Assembly (NCBI GenBank): GCA_021613535.1 | Contig: CP075492.1 | Span: forward strand, 7,006,001-7,070,000 | Source: Adineta vaga | Lineage: Eukaryota; Rotifera | Direction of reading: 5' to 3' | Length of the DNA: 64,000 nt | Shown here: positions 24,801-37,395 of the stretch, one piece after another | Position numbering within the stretch: position 1 is the first letter of the stretch | Layout of the letters: every line of letters begins with the position of its first letter | The notes under the pieces: model-generated | Told to the model about the DNA's origin: nothing | The model's database searches: none | What the model saw: the letters and a program-made list of their open reading frames with translations, nothing else | Program-made: the position numbers and the translations under genes

Positions 24801-27800
24801 CAACATTCATTCAAAGCAATAAGCGAATGAATTGTGGTATAGGATAAAAATAATAGTAGAAGCGGATGCGATTTGGGAAAATAAGTTGGTCAACGATTTC
24901 ATATGTTTACCCATTGATTGCCGCATCGTTTCTGTCAATGTTGCACTACTCGAACTTTTGAAAATAGCAGATATACGACTTTTATTTATGAATCGACTAG
25001 TCGAAGTATTATCGGTTCCAACAGTAAATGTTTTTTCTAGAGATGCATTTGTACATATATATATATATATATATCAAATATTTATGATCATCTATAAAGT
25101 AGAAAAGAAGGAGGATAGATAACTTACTTGTTCGTGGTCGATCATAGAGAACACGTGTAGGAAGAAAATTTTGTAAACGATTTGTAGCTGAATGATGTGC
25201 TGTTTTTCGAATCGATAAGGGTGTGATATCAATCGATTCTGGCTCATCGCCATCACCTAATTCAGCTGAAAATGGCATTTTTGTTGGTGTTAGTTTTACA
25301 ATAGCATCAAAATATCGTTCTTGTTCGATACTGGCATTTGTATCACTCGATGAACCTAAAAGACAATGATGTTAGAAGACAGAATTCATTTGAAGAAAAA
25401 TCTTTACTTGTGTTCGTTTGTGGACCTTTAACCAGAAGATTAATGAAACCTTTATTACAAAAAGCAGAACCACGTAACAGAAGAGATTTTGTACGTGGAT
25501 TACGCCAAACAATAACCGGTACTCTATAATAAAATAGATATTCAATGATGAATGGAGAATTAAATCTTATCAATTTACCGTTGAAGTTTATGACAACGAG
25601 CAACTTTCTTTAGACTTTCATCAAGAATATCTTTTGGTAATACCAAAACTAAAGGATAACTGAAAAATAAAAGATAATCTAATGTAGCAAATATATTATC
25701 AAATAAAATGAATTACCTTCGACAAAATCCAAAATTTCGATTGATATGAGAAATACGAAAAGCATCATCACTGGTACCTATTAATGTACTCATCATCGGT
25801 GTTGTATTTGTTCCTCCAGCTATGGTCATATTGATACCGTTGCTATTGCTATTTCCATTCGTTATATTTCCAATTTGCTGACCATTACCATTTGTATTAT
25901 TATCATTGAGATTCGATGAAATAGGTAATGTAATCGTTGATGTTAATGATGTAACAGTTGACGTACGAATGGTTGAACGCGATGATGCAAATGTAGTGAC
26001 AATTAAACCTTGTCGAACGAAATCTTTATAAACAAAACTATCTGTAAAACGTTCAAGACTTTTGGTTTCATTTGATATGGTTGCATAACTATTTGTATCA
26101 TCAATTGCAGTCGATAATCGATCTTCATCTTCATCATCGCTATTATTACCGATAACACCTTCATCACATTCATGAATGGTTGATGGAGTTGTTAATGTGG
26201 AAATACCACTGATGGATCGATCATTACTATTTTGTAATGTTAATGATTTCGGTGAACGTGCATTTGCTAATGTTAAACTTCGTCGTGCGGGTTCAGGTGT
26301 ACGAATAAGAAGGTTCTGTTGATGTCGTGTTGAACCATTCAATGTTTTTCCACCACTCATGTTACTTGAACCATTTGATTTCAATCCAATATTTTGATGT
26401 GCTGTCAATTCTTTAGGTGGCATAAGACCTTTTTTACGTAGCACATTTCTTGCATATCGACCATATTTTCTAACAAGAGATAGATGTTGAATAATCAGTG
26501 AAGAAAGAAGAGAAAAAAAAATATAGTTTACTTGAGTGTTCCATCTTTTTGTTTGCTGATAACAGGATTATAATCACTGTATATTGAAAAGCAAAATGTT
26601 TGAAAAACTGATTCTGGATAACGTTTTTCTACAAGTTTGGTACGAAATTTTTCAACATCATCAACAAGTACTTCATCATCAAAGAAGACTTTTATCAACT
26701 AAGAAACAATGAACATCTGATTTCTTTCAAATCACAAGTAAATCAATGAACATACTTGAAATGTTGCTGATCGTAATTGAATACCATTATGTAGACAAAT
26801 ATTTGAATTATCCAAACGAAATTGACCAGAAAGTTTCTTTTCACGAATTAATGATGAAATTGGAAATGATCGAACAATCAAATAATCATTAGCAACTGAA
26901 AAAAAATGATTTTAAGATCACTTATCTAATGAAGTAATTTTAGAAGAACATACTTGCAGGATTAACTGGACGACCTTTGAAAATTAATCGATAATTTGTC
27001 ATGATTAACGCTCCTTCTGCTGGCAATAATGCATGTTGTCCAATAAAAAATTCATCTCGACCATCAGGTAAAAGATACGATCGAAGAGCGATCGATTCTT
27101 CATGCTCAAATAATTCTGGGATGGTAACAAAACGTGGTAGTAATGGTTTTGGCATTGGTGCTACTCGTCGTGTTTCACGATAGACTTTTTCCAAAACTTC
27201 AATTTGAATTTGAACAGTTTCTATGAAAGAAGAGAAAAAAACTAGTTTTTGTTTTTGAAAAACATTCAATCAAAATACATACGATAAAGTTTTGTATGAA
27301 GACTATTTTTATGTGTCGCATGGACTCCACTTTCATCACAAACTTTATCAACAAACTTCCTAACAAAACTAAGAACAAGATCAGTCACTTGATCATCATT
27401 ATTCAAATCAAAACCATGGCCACTATCGTGTGATCCAACTGTCGATGTTTCATCTGCATCTCTTACACTAAAACAAAAAAATTATGATCGAGCAAATTCA
27501 AAAACAAATTAACATACTTAAATGGATCATTTGAACTATGATAAAAATCACTTGTGACACTATCAGCATCGCCACCTGTACTATGTGAGATATGATTATA
27601 GATTGAATGTCGAATATTCGATGACGATGAAATATCTAATGGAAGTTTCATATAGACCATTAATTGAATATAATGAATAGCGAGAGCATAGAGTGTTTGT
27701 TCTTCAAGTTCTTCAATAGTACGTTGTTCTTCTGATGTTTTTTGTAAATAAAGACGCATTTGTTCAGCAGCTATTTCTAATGCTGTTTTCTCATGTACGG

Positions 27801-30800
27801 TTGTTCCATTTTGATGAGTTGAATTATCAAGTGTTGATTCAATTGAATTTGTTATTGTTGTCTTTGTAATTCAGAATAAAAGATAAAACTATAGAAATAT
27901 GTTTTAGTACTTACAGATCCTTGTTGTGTAACTGTATCAGCTGATGAAATTGATAATGAATCTGTTACACCTGAACTATCATTATGATGTTGATTATAAT
28001 CTTCATGAGATAGATATAAATTTCGTATTTGAAGTTGAACATCTGAATAGAATGACATCTCCCAAAATTGCATATTTGCCCATACAGCATGACGTTGAAT
28101 ATCTGTATAGATGAATTGTGTTGCTTCTTCACTTAATTTCTATTTAAAACAAAAGTAGAAAACATGTAGTTAACTTTGATAGAATTCTTGATACATACAC
28201 GATGAAAAGTTGTTGCTAAAGTTAATATCATATAAGCAATTCCATGTTCGTCAATTGATGAACTTGCCTAAAGAAAAGTAAGTAAATTTATTAAAAACTA
28301 GAAGTCTATAAGCAGCATAATGAAATTATACTTCAAGAGCACAATTGAGCAGATTAGCAATCATTTCAAATTGTTGATTATTTAATCTAGGTTTATTTTG
28401 TTTTTTATATGAGGCTAATTCATTACATAGAGCAATTCGTGCATCTTCATGACTTTTTATTGAATAAAATACTGCACCACTTGTCTATAAAGAGAAAGAT
28501 ATAGATAGATCTGAAATTTAAACGAAAAAAAAACTTTTCTCAACAAACTTTTTTTGCTTCAGCTATTTTATCACTGAAAATAAAACCCACACATTGTTTT
28601 AATACTTCTAAACGTCGTGCTGATTGCGATATATCAGTTCGACCATTGAGTACATGGATTGGTGTACCCAATTTTACAATACATGGTTGAGTAACTCGTG
28701 CAGAATATGGTCTACAAAGAAAACAAAACAAAACAATCGAATATGAATATTATATCGATCAAATATTTCTACCTGCTATTTTGTTGTTTTTTAATTCCTT
28801 CTTTGATTGCTGCATTGACTAATTCTTTATTGAGATGTGGAAATTCTGGTATACCATCTCGTGTGCAAATTGCTTGAGATGGTTGAGGAACTTTTTGTGT
28901 ATATGTTTGTTGTGGCGAAGGATTTTCCTAAACAATGAATGAAAAATATAGAAGAATCAATATGAATATTGATGATTTACATTCAATAAAAGTTGATTAG
29001 CTAATTCTTTGATATGTTCGAAAACAGCAAATGAATTATGTAGAGTAATTGGGTCAGTTTCACGTTTTAATTGATCATAAATAAATGCATAGACATCATC
29101 AAAGATATCACATGATCGAAATGGTGGACCACGTTCTTCAATAAACTTATGAAATGACATTGAATCAAGTACACGTAACATAAATTCATCATTAACTAGA
29201 CGGTGATGACCAAGAAAACTTGCCTTGAAAAGAAAAGAAAAGAAAATATAGATATAATGATCAATAGGAATAATTACTTTATGAAATGAAATCACTGGTT
29301 TAGGATTAATACGAATAATTAGTAGACAAGAACGATAACCAGCAAATAATTCCGAAAATAGACGAATAAATATAGCACGAATTTGTTTATCTTTGTTTGT
29401 TTCTTCTTTATATTTAGGATAATCAGCAACTAATTGACTTCCACTATCAGTTTTCATATTCATTCGACCATTTAATGGAAATGCTAAATCAGCTGCATGA
29501 ATATCCGGTTTAAGAATCTAAAATCATTCATTGTTATCTATCAATCAGAAACTCATCGAAAGATCTTTCTTTACTTGAAATAATGAACTTAAAACACGAT
29601 TATATGGTTTTTCAGGCATTGGAGCTAGTTTCACATTCTCTGTTAAATGAACACTAGCACCATCCAAATCAATCCATAAACCATCGAACTAAACAGAAAA
29701 TATTCAATATGAAAAAAACAAATTACTGAACACAAGAATTACATTAGCTAATGCTTGTAACTTTTGATCTGAATGAACACCGATTATGAAAGGAGTTGGT
29801 GCATCGAGTACTTCAATAAGATCAAATGGAAGCACAGGGATGAAAGTATAACTAGAGAAGAAATTATAATCAATAAAAGAAGAACAAGAGGAAAAATACT
29901 ATACCAATATTTAAGTGGAAATAAAAGAGATTCCACAGCTTTACAAGCTTCAGTTAATTTCCAATAGCTTTTCGAAAAGAATAAGATTTTAATATCTGAC
30001 AATGCAGCACAAAATATTGTGACAACATGATCAATTCCTAAAAATGAAATTCTAAAATTTAAATTTATATAAAATAATTGAACGTCTACCTAATTCTTTA
30101 AAAAGATTATATACAGATAGACCAGTACAAGGTACTGTCGGACTAGCTGGTGGTTGTATCACCTGTCGATCATCAGCACCGATTGAAAAGCGAAGAGCAT
30201 GTCCACCTAAATCGATTTCATAAAACGTTAATTATCTGTTTGTTTGTTTGTTTTGTTCATTATCTGATTGAATATACATACCTGGTGGTGGAACACTGAC
30301 ACTACCAAGAATATTACCAACAAGTGTTTCAATGCGAATATCTGACGAAGATTCGACATACGCCGTATAAACGATTCCCAAACAATTCTAAATTGTACAC
30401 AATAAGTTATTTTTTATGACAGTATTTCTAATTGATTAACTTACACGAAATGCTTCGAAACAATCTAGTTTTGATGTAAGTAATAAACATGTTGGTGCAT
30501 ACATCTGTGTTTTGGGTAAAAGAAATGCTGTATCATCTGCTTCATCACTACAGATCGTATTTTTATTCAGTAACGTATTGACCGTTGTTGTTGTTGTTGT
30601 TGTCGTCGTTGTTGTTGGTAAAAGAGTTTGATGAAATGTTAAACAAGCACAATAATGTCTTAAACCATCTAGATCTGTTAAAACTGATATGAAAAATGTT
30701 GGTAATTCATGCTTGGGCGTTAGAATCCATCCTTGTGGTTGACAGAAATGTATTATACGTGGATTAAATGGACAATCAGGCCAATCTTTATCAGGAAAAC

Positions 30801-30888
30801 GTTGAATAATTTTGCCACATGAACGACCACCTCGTTCTTCATCATGATCATAACCGACCACAAGAAAATAATCAGCTAAACGTTGCAT
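21880..30888 (-). CDS. SBF2-like (MTMR13): Myotubularin-related pseudophosphatase MTMR5/MTMR13 (SBF)
   Basis: A large many-exon gene. The start is ATG at 30888 ([13 protein letters not shown], as in human MARLADYF); an ATG 15 bp earlier is in frame but not family-like. Domains in order: DENN ([43 protein letters not shown] near 30450-30900), the SBF2 helical region ([35 protein letters not shown]), GRAM ([33 protein letters not shown] near 27000), myotubularin-like, a C1 zinc module (near 22700-22950) and PH with the C-terminal [18 protein letters not shown]. The phosphatase loop reads [12 protein letters not shown] where active enzymes have HCSDGWDRT, so both catalytic Cys and Arg are lost, as in known MTMR5/13. 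Family role: Rab GEF activity and a scaffold for active myotubularins in endosomal phosphoinositide turnover. A polythreonine run comes from a (GTT)n tract at about 30584-30617. Confidence 0.93.
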
Positions 30889-31814
30889 GATAATAATTGG
30901 CAAGACAACATCTGAAAAAAGATTTCCTCGTTTCTGTTTTCAAATCTATGAATGAATCGATCAAACAGATGTTCTATTTGTTTCGCTACTCTACTACAAC
31001 TACGTCACCTGTGACCCTTTCTTTTCTTTCTCTTGCTATTGATTCGCGAGAAACGAACAAATCATAAATGAATGAATGCCAGAGACAAATAAACATCGAC
31101 AATGAAACATTCCTTTCCTTTCTTTTTCTTTCCTCTTATCATTGCATGCATATATATCGGTCAAATATACTATATAAACATTCTTATTATCAAATTATAC
31201 GTCATGCCGTTCCATAAATGGCTTATGTTTTCTCAGTAAAACTTGATATCAATAATCGAACGTTGCTTGACTTTAGCTACATATGCATTTTCAACTTTGA
31301 ATCTAACAAATAATCTCTTATTGTATGAATGCTTTCTCAAAAAATATCTAATCGAAGCACATATTCAGTTAAAGATGAGATTGTCTTTCTATATATATAT
31401 TTCAATGCGAAAAAATCAAGAACTTTGTAAGCTGTTTAATTAATGGCTCAATTAATACAAGAATGAGATCATCTTTTCGTTTAGCACCTTCCTTCATATC
31501 AGTGAATCTTTCTGATATCGTATTCCTGAAATACTTCAGTCACAAAATAAACATTTCAATGCACATAGATAACATAAAGACATCATTTGTGTTGTGAAAG
31601 ATCACACAAGATGTTTAGTTTCTGTTTAGATTATAAGATATCTAAATATCCTGAAGATAATGAGTAATGTGATTCGGATAGAAAGACCCATGTTCGCGTA
31701 TCGTCTTACTAATTCTATAGACTATTATTCATTCTTTCGGCTTTGCAATATCAGTAGAAACCTAGTGATGCTTTACTTCTCTTCTCTTTTCTTCGGACTG
31801 TCAGATTGAGTGAA
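30889..31814. promoter_or_regulatory. Divergent promoter region of SBF with a decayed copy of the WAVE 5' end
   Basis: The segment about 30967-31239 is homologous to the WAVE promoter and first codons at about 31815-32085. It ends in an ATG at 31204 reading MPFHKWLMFSQ and then a stop, against MPFNKR in WAVE. No other gene was seen. Confidence 0.7.
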
Positions 31815-31985
31815 AAGATGTTCTATTCGTTTCACTACTACTACTACTACTACTACTACAGAAGTGACTGTGATTCTTTTCTTGTCTTTTTTCTTTTTAT
31901 CGATTCGTGAGAAATGAACAAATCATAAACAAGTGAATAGTAGAAACAAATAAACATCGAATCGACAAAGAATATATTCTTTGAC

Positions 31986-32026
31986 TGACGTCACACAGGC
32001 GCGTTTTATATATATATATATATTCG
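31986..32026 (+). promoter_or_regulatory. CRE palindrome and TATA-like element upstream of WAVE
   Basis: A perfect TGACGTCA lies at 31986-31993, followed by TTTTATATATATATA from about 32004. The WAVE ATG is at 32060. The spacing fits a core promoter with an ATF/CREB-type site. The decayed upstream copy keeps only ACGTCA near 31003. Confidence 0.45.
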
Positions 32027-32059
32027 ATTAGTCGACAGTTAGTTATTAAACTAATTGTC

Positions 32060-33984
32060 ATGCCGTTTAATAAACGGACAATTGAACCGATTAAATTAAG
32101 TGAAGTACAAGTACCCAATGATATTCCTAATGAACTTGAATGTGTAGCGAATCATACTCTTGCGAATGTGATTCGGCAATTAAGTTCATTAAGCGCACAT
32201 GCACAGGATCTATTCGATGAATTAATCACTGATGCTGGACATATTTTTCAACGTACAGAAGCATTACATGGTCGAATCGAAAGACTTAAACTCCAAGTAA
32301 CACAATTGGATTCTAATGTTGACGAAGGTTTTCTTATTCATAAGAGTTCTAATCGAAACCATAATTTCGTATTGTTTTCTCTTTCTAGTTACTATTCAAG
32401 ATGTAAATAATCGTAAACCATTTGTTAGTGTTACTCGTATTGATCAACAAGTAGTTAATCGTGCCACAATGCCACAACCACTCCAATTACTGTATGAACA
32501 AGCTGAGCCTGCACCATCTCTTCATCTATTGAATCCATATCGGTTAGTATTTTATTTGATAAAAGCAGATAGTTATGTTTTGCTTTTATATAGAGATGAT
32601 GGTCGAGATTCAATGAAATTTTATACTGATCCATCATTCTTTTTCAATCTATGGATGCAATCTATGATTCAATTTCCACAAAATCAGCATGCACATCGAT
32701 CTGGTAAACATGAACGATTTCGATCACCGGTATGATTAATCGCAAGAAACCATTGTCATATTGATTAAAAATACGAAAATGATGTTATTCTCTTTTGTTT
32801 TGTTTAGAAAGGTTCCAAATTGCATCATCAAGAATCGATCTATGCTTCTAATCCAACGTCATCATCACAAGCTCGTCTTATTCAACAATCGTCTGAAGAA
32901 CAACAACAATATCGTAATCCACAAGAGCTTATTCGTCATCGTGGAGATTATGATTCTGTTGCTCGTACCAATATTCGATCTCAACAACAACAACAACAAC
33001 AGATTTATTCACCACCAAACCATCGACCTCTTTTACAATATCCAAATAATAATTCTCAACAACATCCAGATCTAATACAGTATGGTAGTCCAACATTGTC
33101 TTCTGCATCATCGTGTCGTGAACAACAATCCATGACAATGAATTTTAGTAGTGCGGGTACGCCGTTATCACCATCGAATGGACATAATGCAGAACAATCA
33201 CCAAGACTTAACATTCATTCACCAACAATTACTCGTCAAGCTCCTCTACCACCACCGCCGCCGCCACCATTATTAACACAATTCGAACCGAATCATGTGA
33301 TGATGCATTATCCACCAATGAAACAAATGGTCGCTAGACCATCAGCTAGTCCTCCACCTCCACCGCCTCTACCACCAAACACAGGTTTAGCAACACTTGC
33401 AACTATATCAGAATTTGATAATCTACCTCCACCACCTGCTGATTTTATCGAACGATCACCATCTCCTCCTCCACCACCACCACCACCGCCACTACCTCCT
33501 CCTTTGCCTCCTTCATTTACTTCTCAGGCACCTTCGCAGTCATCAAATATTCCACCGCCACCACCACTACCAAATTCTACGCTCCAATCATTAGTCATGC
33601 GACCTACAACGAATACAAATAGTAATACAGTGTCAGTATCTCAACGTGATGATGTTTCGATTACTTCAGAAACATCAATTCAAGATAAACGACCCTATAT
33701 TATGCGTGATCTTCATTCTGATCTACTAGATGAAATTAAAAAAGGTAAAAACAAATATCTCAATATATGTTTTCATTATTGGCAATGTTTTGTTGTATTT
33801 AGGTATTCAATTAAACAATCGTAAAAAGGAAGAAGAGAAAAAAGCAGCTGTAACAACAAAAACAAGTTCTCTCAATGTTATGGCAATTATGGAACAAGCC
33901 GCAAAATATCGTCGTGATAAAATCCGACCACAATCTGAATCAGAAAATGATGAAGAATCATCACGATGGGATGATAGTGATTGA
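32060..33984 (+). CDS. WASF: WAVE/SCAR actin nucleation-promoting factor
   Basis: Exons 32060-32327, 32389-32542, 32594-32729, 32808-33744 and 33803-33984 join in frame to about 558 codons. The WAVE homology domain comes first (MPFNKRTIEP, LANVIRQLSSLSAHAQDLF, LKLQVTQLDSNVDEG, FYTDPSFFFNLWM). A Gln/Ser-rich linker and several long proline tracts follow (33243-33565). Then come a WH2 motif (MRDLHSDLLDEIKKGIQL, split by the last intron), a central helix (LNVMAIMEQAAKYRR) and an acidic C terminus with the Arp2/3-binding tryptophan (SSRWDDSD). The protein acts in the five-subunit WAVE complex downstream of Rac to drive Arp2/3 branching at the plasma membrane. AATAAA overlaps the end of the coding region. 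The gene is head to head with SBF. Confidence 0.95.
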
Positions 33985-34673
33985 ATAAAATAACTCTTAT
34001 TTTTCGCTCTTTTTTATTCAAACAATATTGCTTCTTCTTTTCTTATATTCTCTAATTCTGTACAAATAATGTATACGTGCGTCTATCTTTTTTTGCTCTT
34101 TGTATTTATGACGTGTGAAAAATGTTTCTTTCTTAAAATAAGTAATATTCAGATGGATGATATACAATACAATCTTCGTACTAGTATTACTGATAGATGA
34201 TGCTACAAAACAAATGTAATATGATATCCAAATGATTGTCTTTATTCCATCTATCAATTACATACAAGAACAGAAGTTGTTTTTGTGATCACGATTTCTA
34301 ATAATAAGTATGAAAATATGACTTTTACTTGTGACGGGTAAATAATGCAAGTAGAATAGTTAAAGTGTTCAGAAAGATTACTACAGGAATTAAGTAAAAG
34401 CTTCTGTATATGTATCGTATTCACCGATTGGCATTTCCTGCAGAGAATGAATTGAATTCAAGTATTCTCCAATCATAATTTATCGAAATTCAAAACATTT
34501 ATATACAATTAGTTTATATATATGTGTGACGGATAAATTCGATAGAATTAAGTTTTAGAATTTTATTCGTATTAATATACACAACAAATAAACAATAACA
34601 GATTCAGATCAATGAGAGAAAATATTTTACACAGACATCACAACAAAATAGTTATATAAACGAGAAAATTCAT
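33985..34673. other. Spacer between convergent WAVE and nicastrin genes
   Basis: AT-rich DNA holding the 3' UTRs of the two convergent genes. No reading frame or repeat stands out. Confidence 0.5.
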
Positions 34674-36825
34674 TCATGATGACGATGGTTGTAAGAGACT
34701 CATCTTTGTATAATAACGTAAACCGAGTAGAACAAAAAATGACACAGAAAAAAGTAGTATTCCAATAATAAGTGTAACTAATTCATGTGTGCCTGTTGGA
34801 ATAATGAAAAGTCTTAGACTAATTGTTGTCCAACGACTTTCTGTCCATGCTGGATATGTTGTTTGAGATAAATCATAATCATCAATAATAAAAGCTGGTG
34901 ACGTTGATCGTACAGATCGTATATATGAACGAACACAATAACCAGAATAAGATTGATCTCTATCCAAAGAAGGTAAATACCCACCAACAAATCGATACGA
35001 ACGAAAACTATCATTAAGTGCACGTTCTTTACATGTTATTTCTGTTAAATTTTGTGAATCAAATGAACGATCACGTAGAAAATAACTGAGAACATATTGT
35101 ATAAAAGGAAATGTTGGTGTTTTCGCTACAGGATAACTATTGATGGCAAATGGCATCGACGTTTGATCAAATGGTCGAAATGTATTTCCAACAGATTGAT
35201 TAGTAACATTCTGAATAAGATGACAATTGATATTTTTTAAAATACAATAAACTAAATTATTGATAATCTCCTGTTTAATCTGAACAATTCTTTGAGTACC
35301 AACAATTGATTCAAGTAATGTTTGAGCTAATGGTTCAATCAGACGTTTTATCCATCGACTAAGTTTCGTAGTCGTATTATATTCTAATGTTGATATATCA
35401 ATTGATAATGTAGATGGATCATCAAAAAATGAATGATAATAAGGATTGTTTAATTGTTTATTGTCAGCAGATGACAAGATATAAGCAGGAAATAATGAAG
35501 ATGATGTTTGTCGAAGAAATATCTGCGAAGATGCTGGTGGTAAAGGAGAATTAGATGGATTTGAATCGATCATAGGTTGATTACGACGTAGTATATCGAT
35601 AAATGTTTGATTAACTAATGATGATGGATAGGAATGAAGCTAAAATAATACGAAGAAAAACAAAAGCTCGATATGTTGAATAAAACCTTTCCTGTCTTTT
35701 CTTTAATCTTACCCAAACTTTATCCGTCATACTCAATGATTGAAGTTCAATAATCGAATGAATATGTTCTGGTTTAATACGTTGTTCATTTTTATTACCA
35801 ACTGGAAAATAATCTTTGGTCATATCATACATAAATTTAATTGAACCTGAATAATCCAATGCATCACCATCAATCGTAACAAAAATAATCTCTTTATTTT
35901 GTTTTTGAAATTCTTCTTGATATTGTCCAATCAGATGTGCAAGTGCAAGAAATGAAATAAGTGGTACAGCTGGTTGTTGAGTACCACCAGTAGATCCTTG
36001 CAATTTAATAAACATTTCAAAACTATCCGTTGTTGTTAAAATAAGAACAACTGATTTGAATTGACGTTGTTGAGGTATAGTTGTAATCATTTGAGGTAAT
36101 TTACTATAGATGTTTAAACCACCGATTGGATCACAAAATATTTCTGGAAGATCAATTAATGAATGTGCAATATCATTTCTTCTCATACATGTTTTTGATG
36201 TATGTGCTGCATTTTGAAATGTTTTCAATTCTAAACCACAAGCAGGTGATGAATGACTACTATTGAATTGTCGATAGAATTGTACTAATTGTTTGTAATC
36301 ATTTTCTTCATCGATTAACATAATTGGAAATGGAAATGAACGAAAAAATAAACCGGTTCCATGTGGATTCCAATTCACTGTTTGTGTTTGATTTAGATAA
36401 TAAGAATAACGATGATTGGGACATTGATCATCATGTGAAAAAGATGTCGGACGAGATAAATTTGATTTTAGATATAATAAAAGACCATTTAATTTTGAAT
36501 GAAGATGTGTCATTAATTGATCGATATGATTTGAATCAAATAATCTGACATTTAATACAATAATAAATGAAGTAACTGAATTGATTGTTTTACTATCTTG
36601 AAGATAAGTATTGAATTCAACATCATTATCAATCATATACATTCGACCAGAATTGCCTCTGATTGCAGATTGACAACCAATTTCATGTGTTGCATTAAGA
36701 CGACGAACACAATATCGTGCACGATCAAACGATATATACATTTCATCGCCAACACGTTTTGATTGAGAAAAAGAAATGAATAGAAGAGGCAAAACGAGGC
36801 TTATTAATAGAAATAAAAAATTCAT
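34674..36825 (-). CDS. NCSTN: Nicastrin, gamma-secretase substrate-receptor subunit
   Basis: Exons 36825-35713 and 35639-34674 join in frame to about 692 codons, close to the usual 700. A signal peptide (MNFLFLLISLVLPLLFISFS) is followed by the large glycosylated ectodomain: YCVRRLNATHEIGCQSAIRG, DDQCPNHRYSYY, WNPHGTGLFFRSFPFPIML, AHTSKTCMRRNDIAHS and PEIFCDPIGGLN. The aminopeptidase-like lobe has TIDGDALDYSGSIKFMYD where human nicastrin has GETFDYIGS, so the DYIGS motif is DYSGS and the nearby Glu is Asp. TYPAWTESRWTTISLR precedes the single C-terminal transmembrane helix (LVTLIIGILLFSVSFFVLLG). In gamma-secretase with presenilin it selects substrates such as Notch. Confidence 0.95.
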
Positions 36826-37395
36826 AATGATCTAAAAGAAAAATAGAAATGTGGGCGTTCTTTTCTTCTTATGTAGAAAAATTCAGCTCAATGTTCAGTC
36901 GTTGACAGACAAGACATTTTATTGAGCACTCATATCAAAGAATGAGCTATCGTTGGTGGTGGTCTCCTTATATAAACCAGTAAAATAAAGATTTCAAAGT
37001 ATAAATATATATGTAAGTAATTTTTATGATGGATATCAAACATTAATTCATATCAAAGTTTGAATATACGATCATAAATTCTCTACATATAGATGTCCGC
37101 ACTAATCAATGTTACTGAATTCTATAAAATAGCAGACAAATATTAGTCTTGAATAACTGTCAGCTCTATTGTTTACAAGAAATCGAAATGATTTCTTGAA
37201 AATTTCGGTTGAATTAAATATATGGAATGATCGTTCTGCTTTTTATTTTATGAGGAAATATGACGGAGGAGAAACACAAATGATACCACTGTTCATTGTG
37301 AACATCGAAAAATAAAATCATGATTGAGATTATATAATCATTTAACACCGAGATTCAAAAAAAAAACGTTTGTTGTGAAATGCATTTGAATGGTT
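36826..37395. other. Upstream region of nicastrin and 3' flank of BCAT
   Basis: About 570 bp of AT-rich sequence. No gene or repeat was recognised; it should contain the nicastrin promoter. Confidence 0.5.

Noticed and set aside
31840-31865. (CTA)n tract as a CRISPR-like or satellite array
   Set aside because: A simple trinucleotide microsatellite without spacers, inside the WAVE upstream region.
32761-33138. Overlapping frames on both strands inside WAVE rich in Asn, His or Val
   Set aside because: They are shadows of the CAA/CCA-rich linker of WAVE in other frames.
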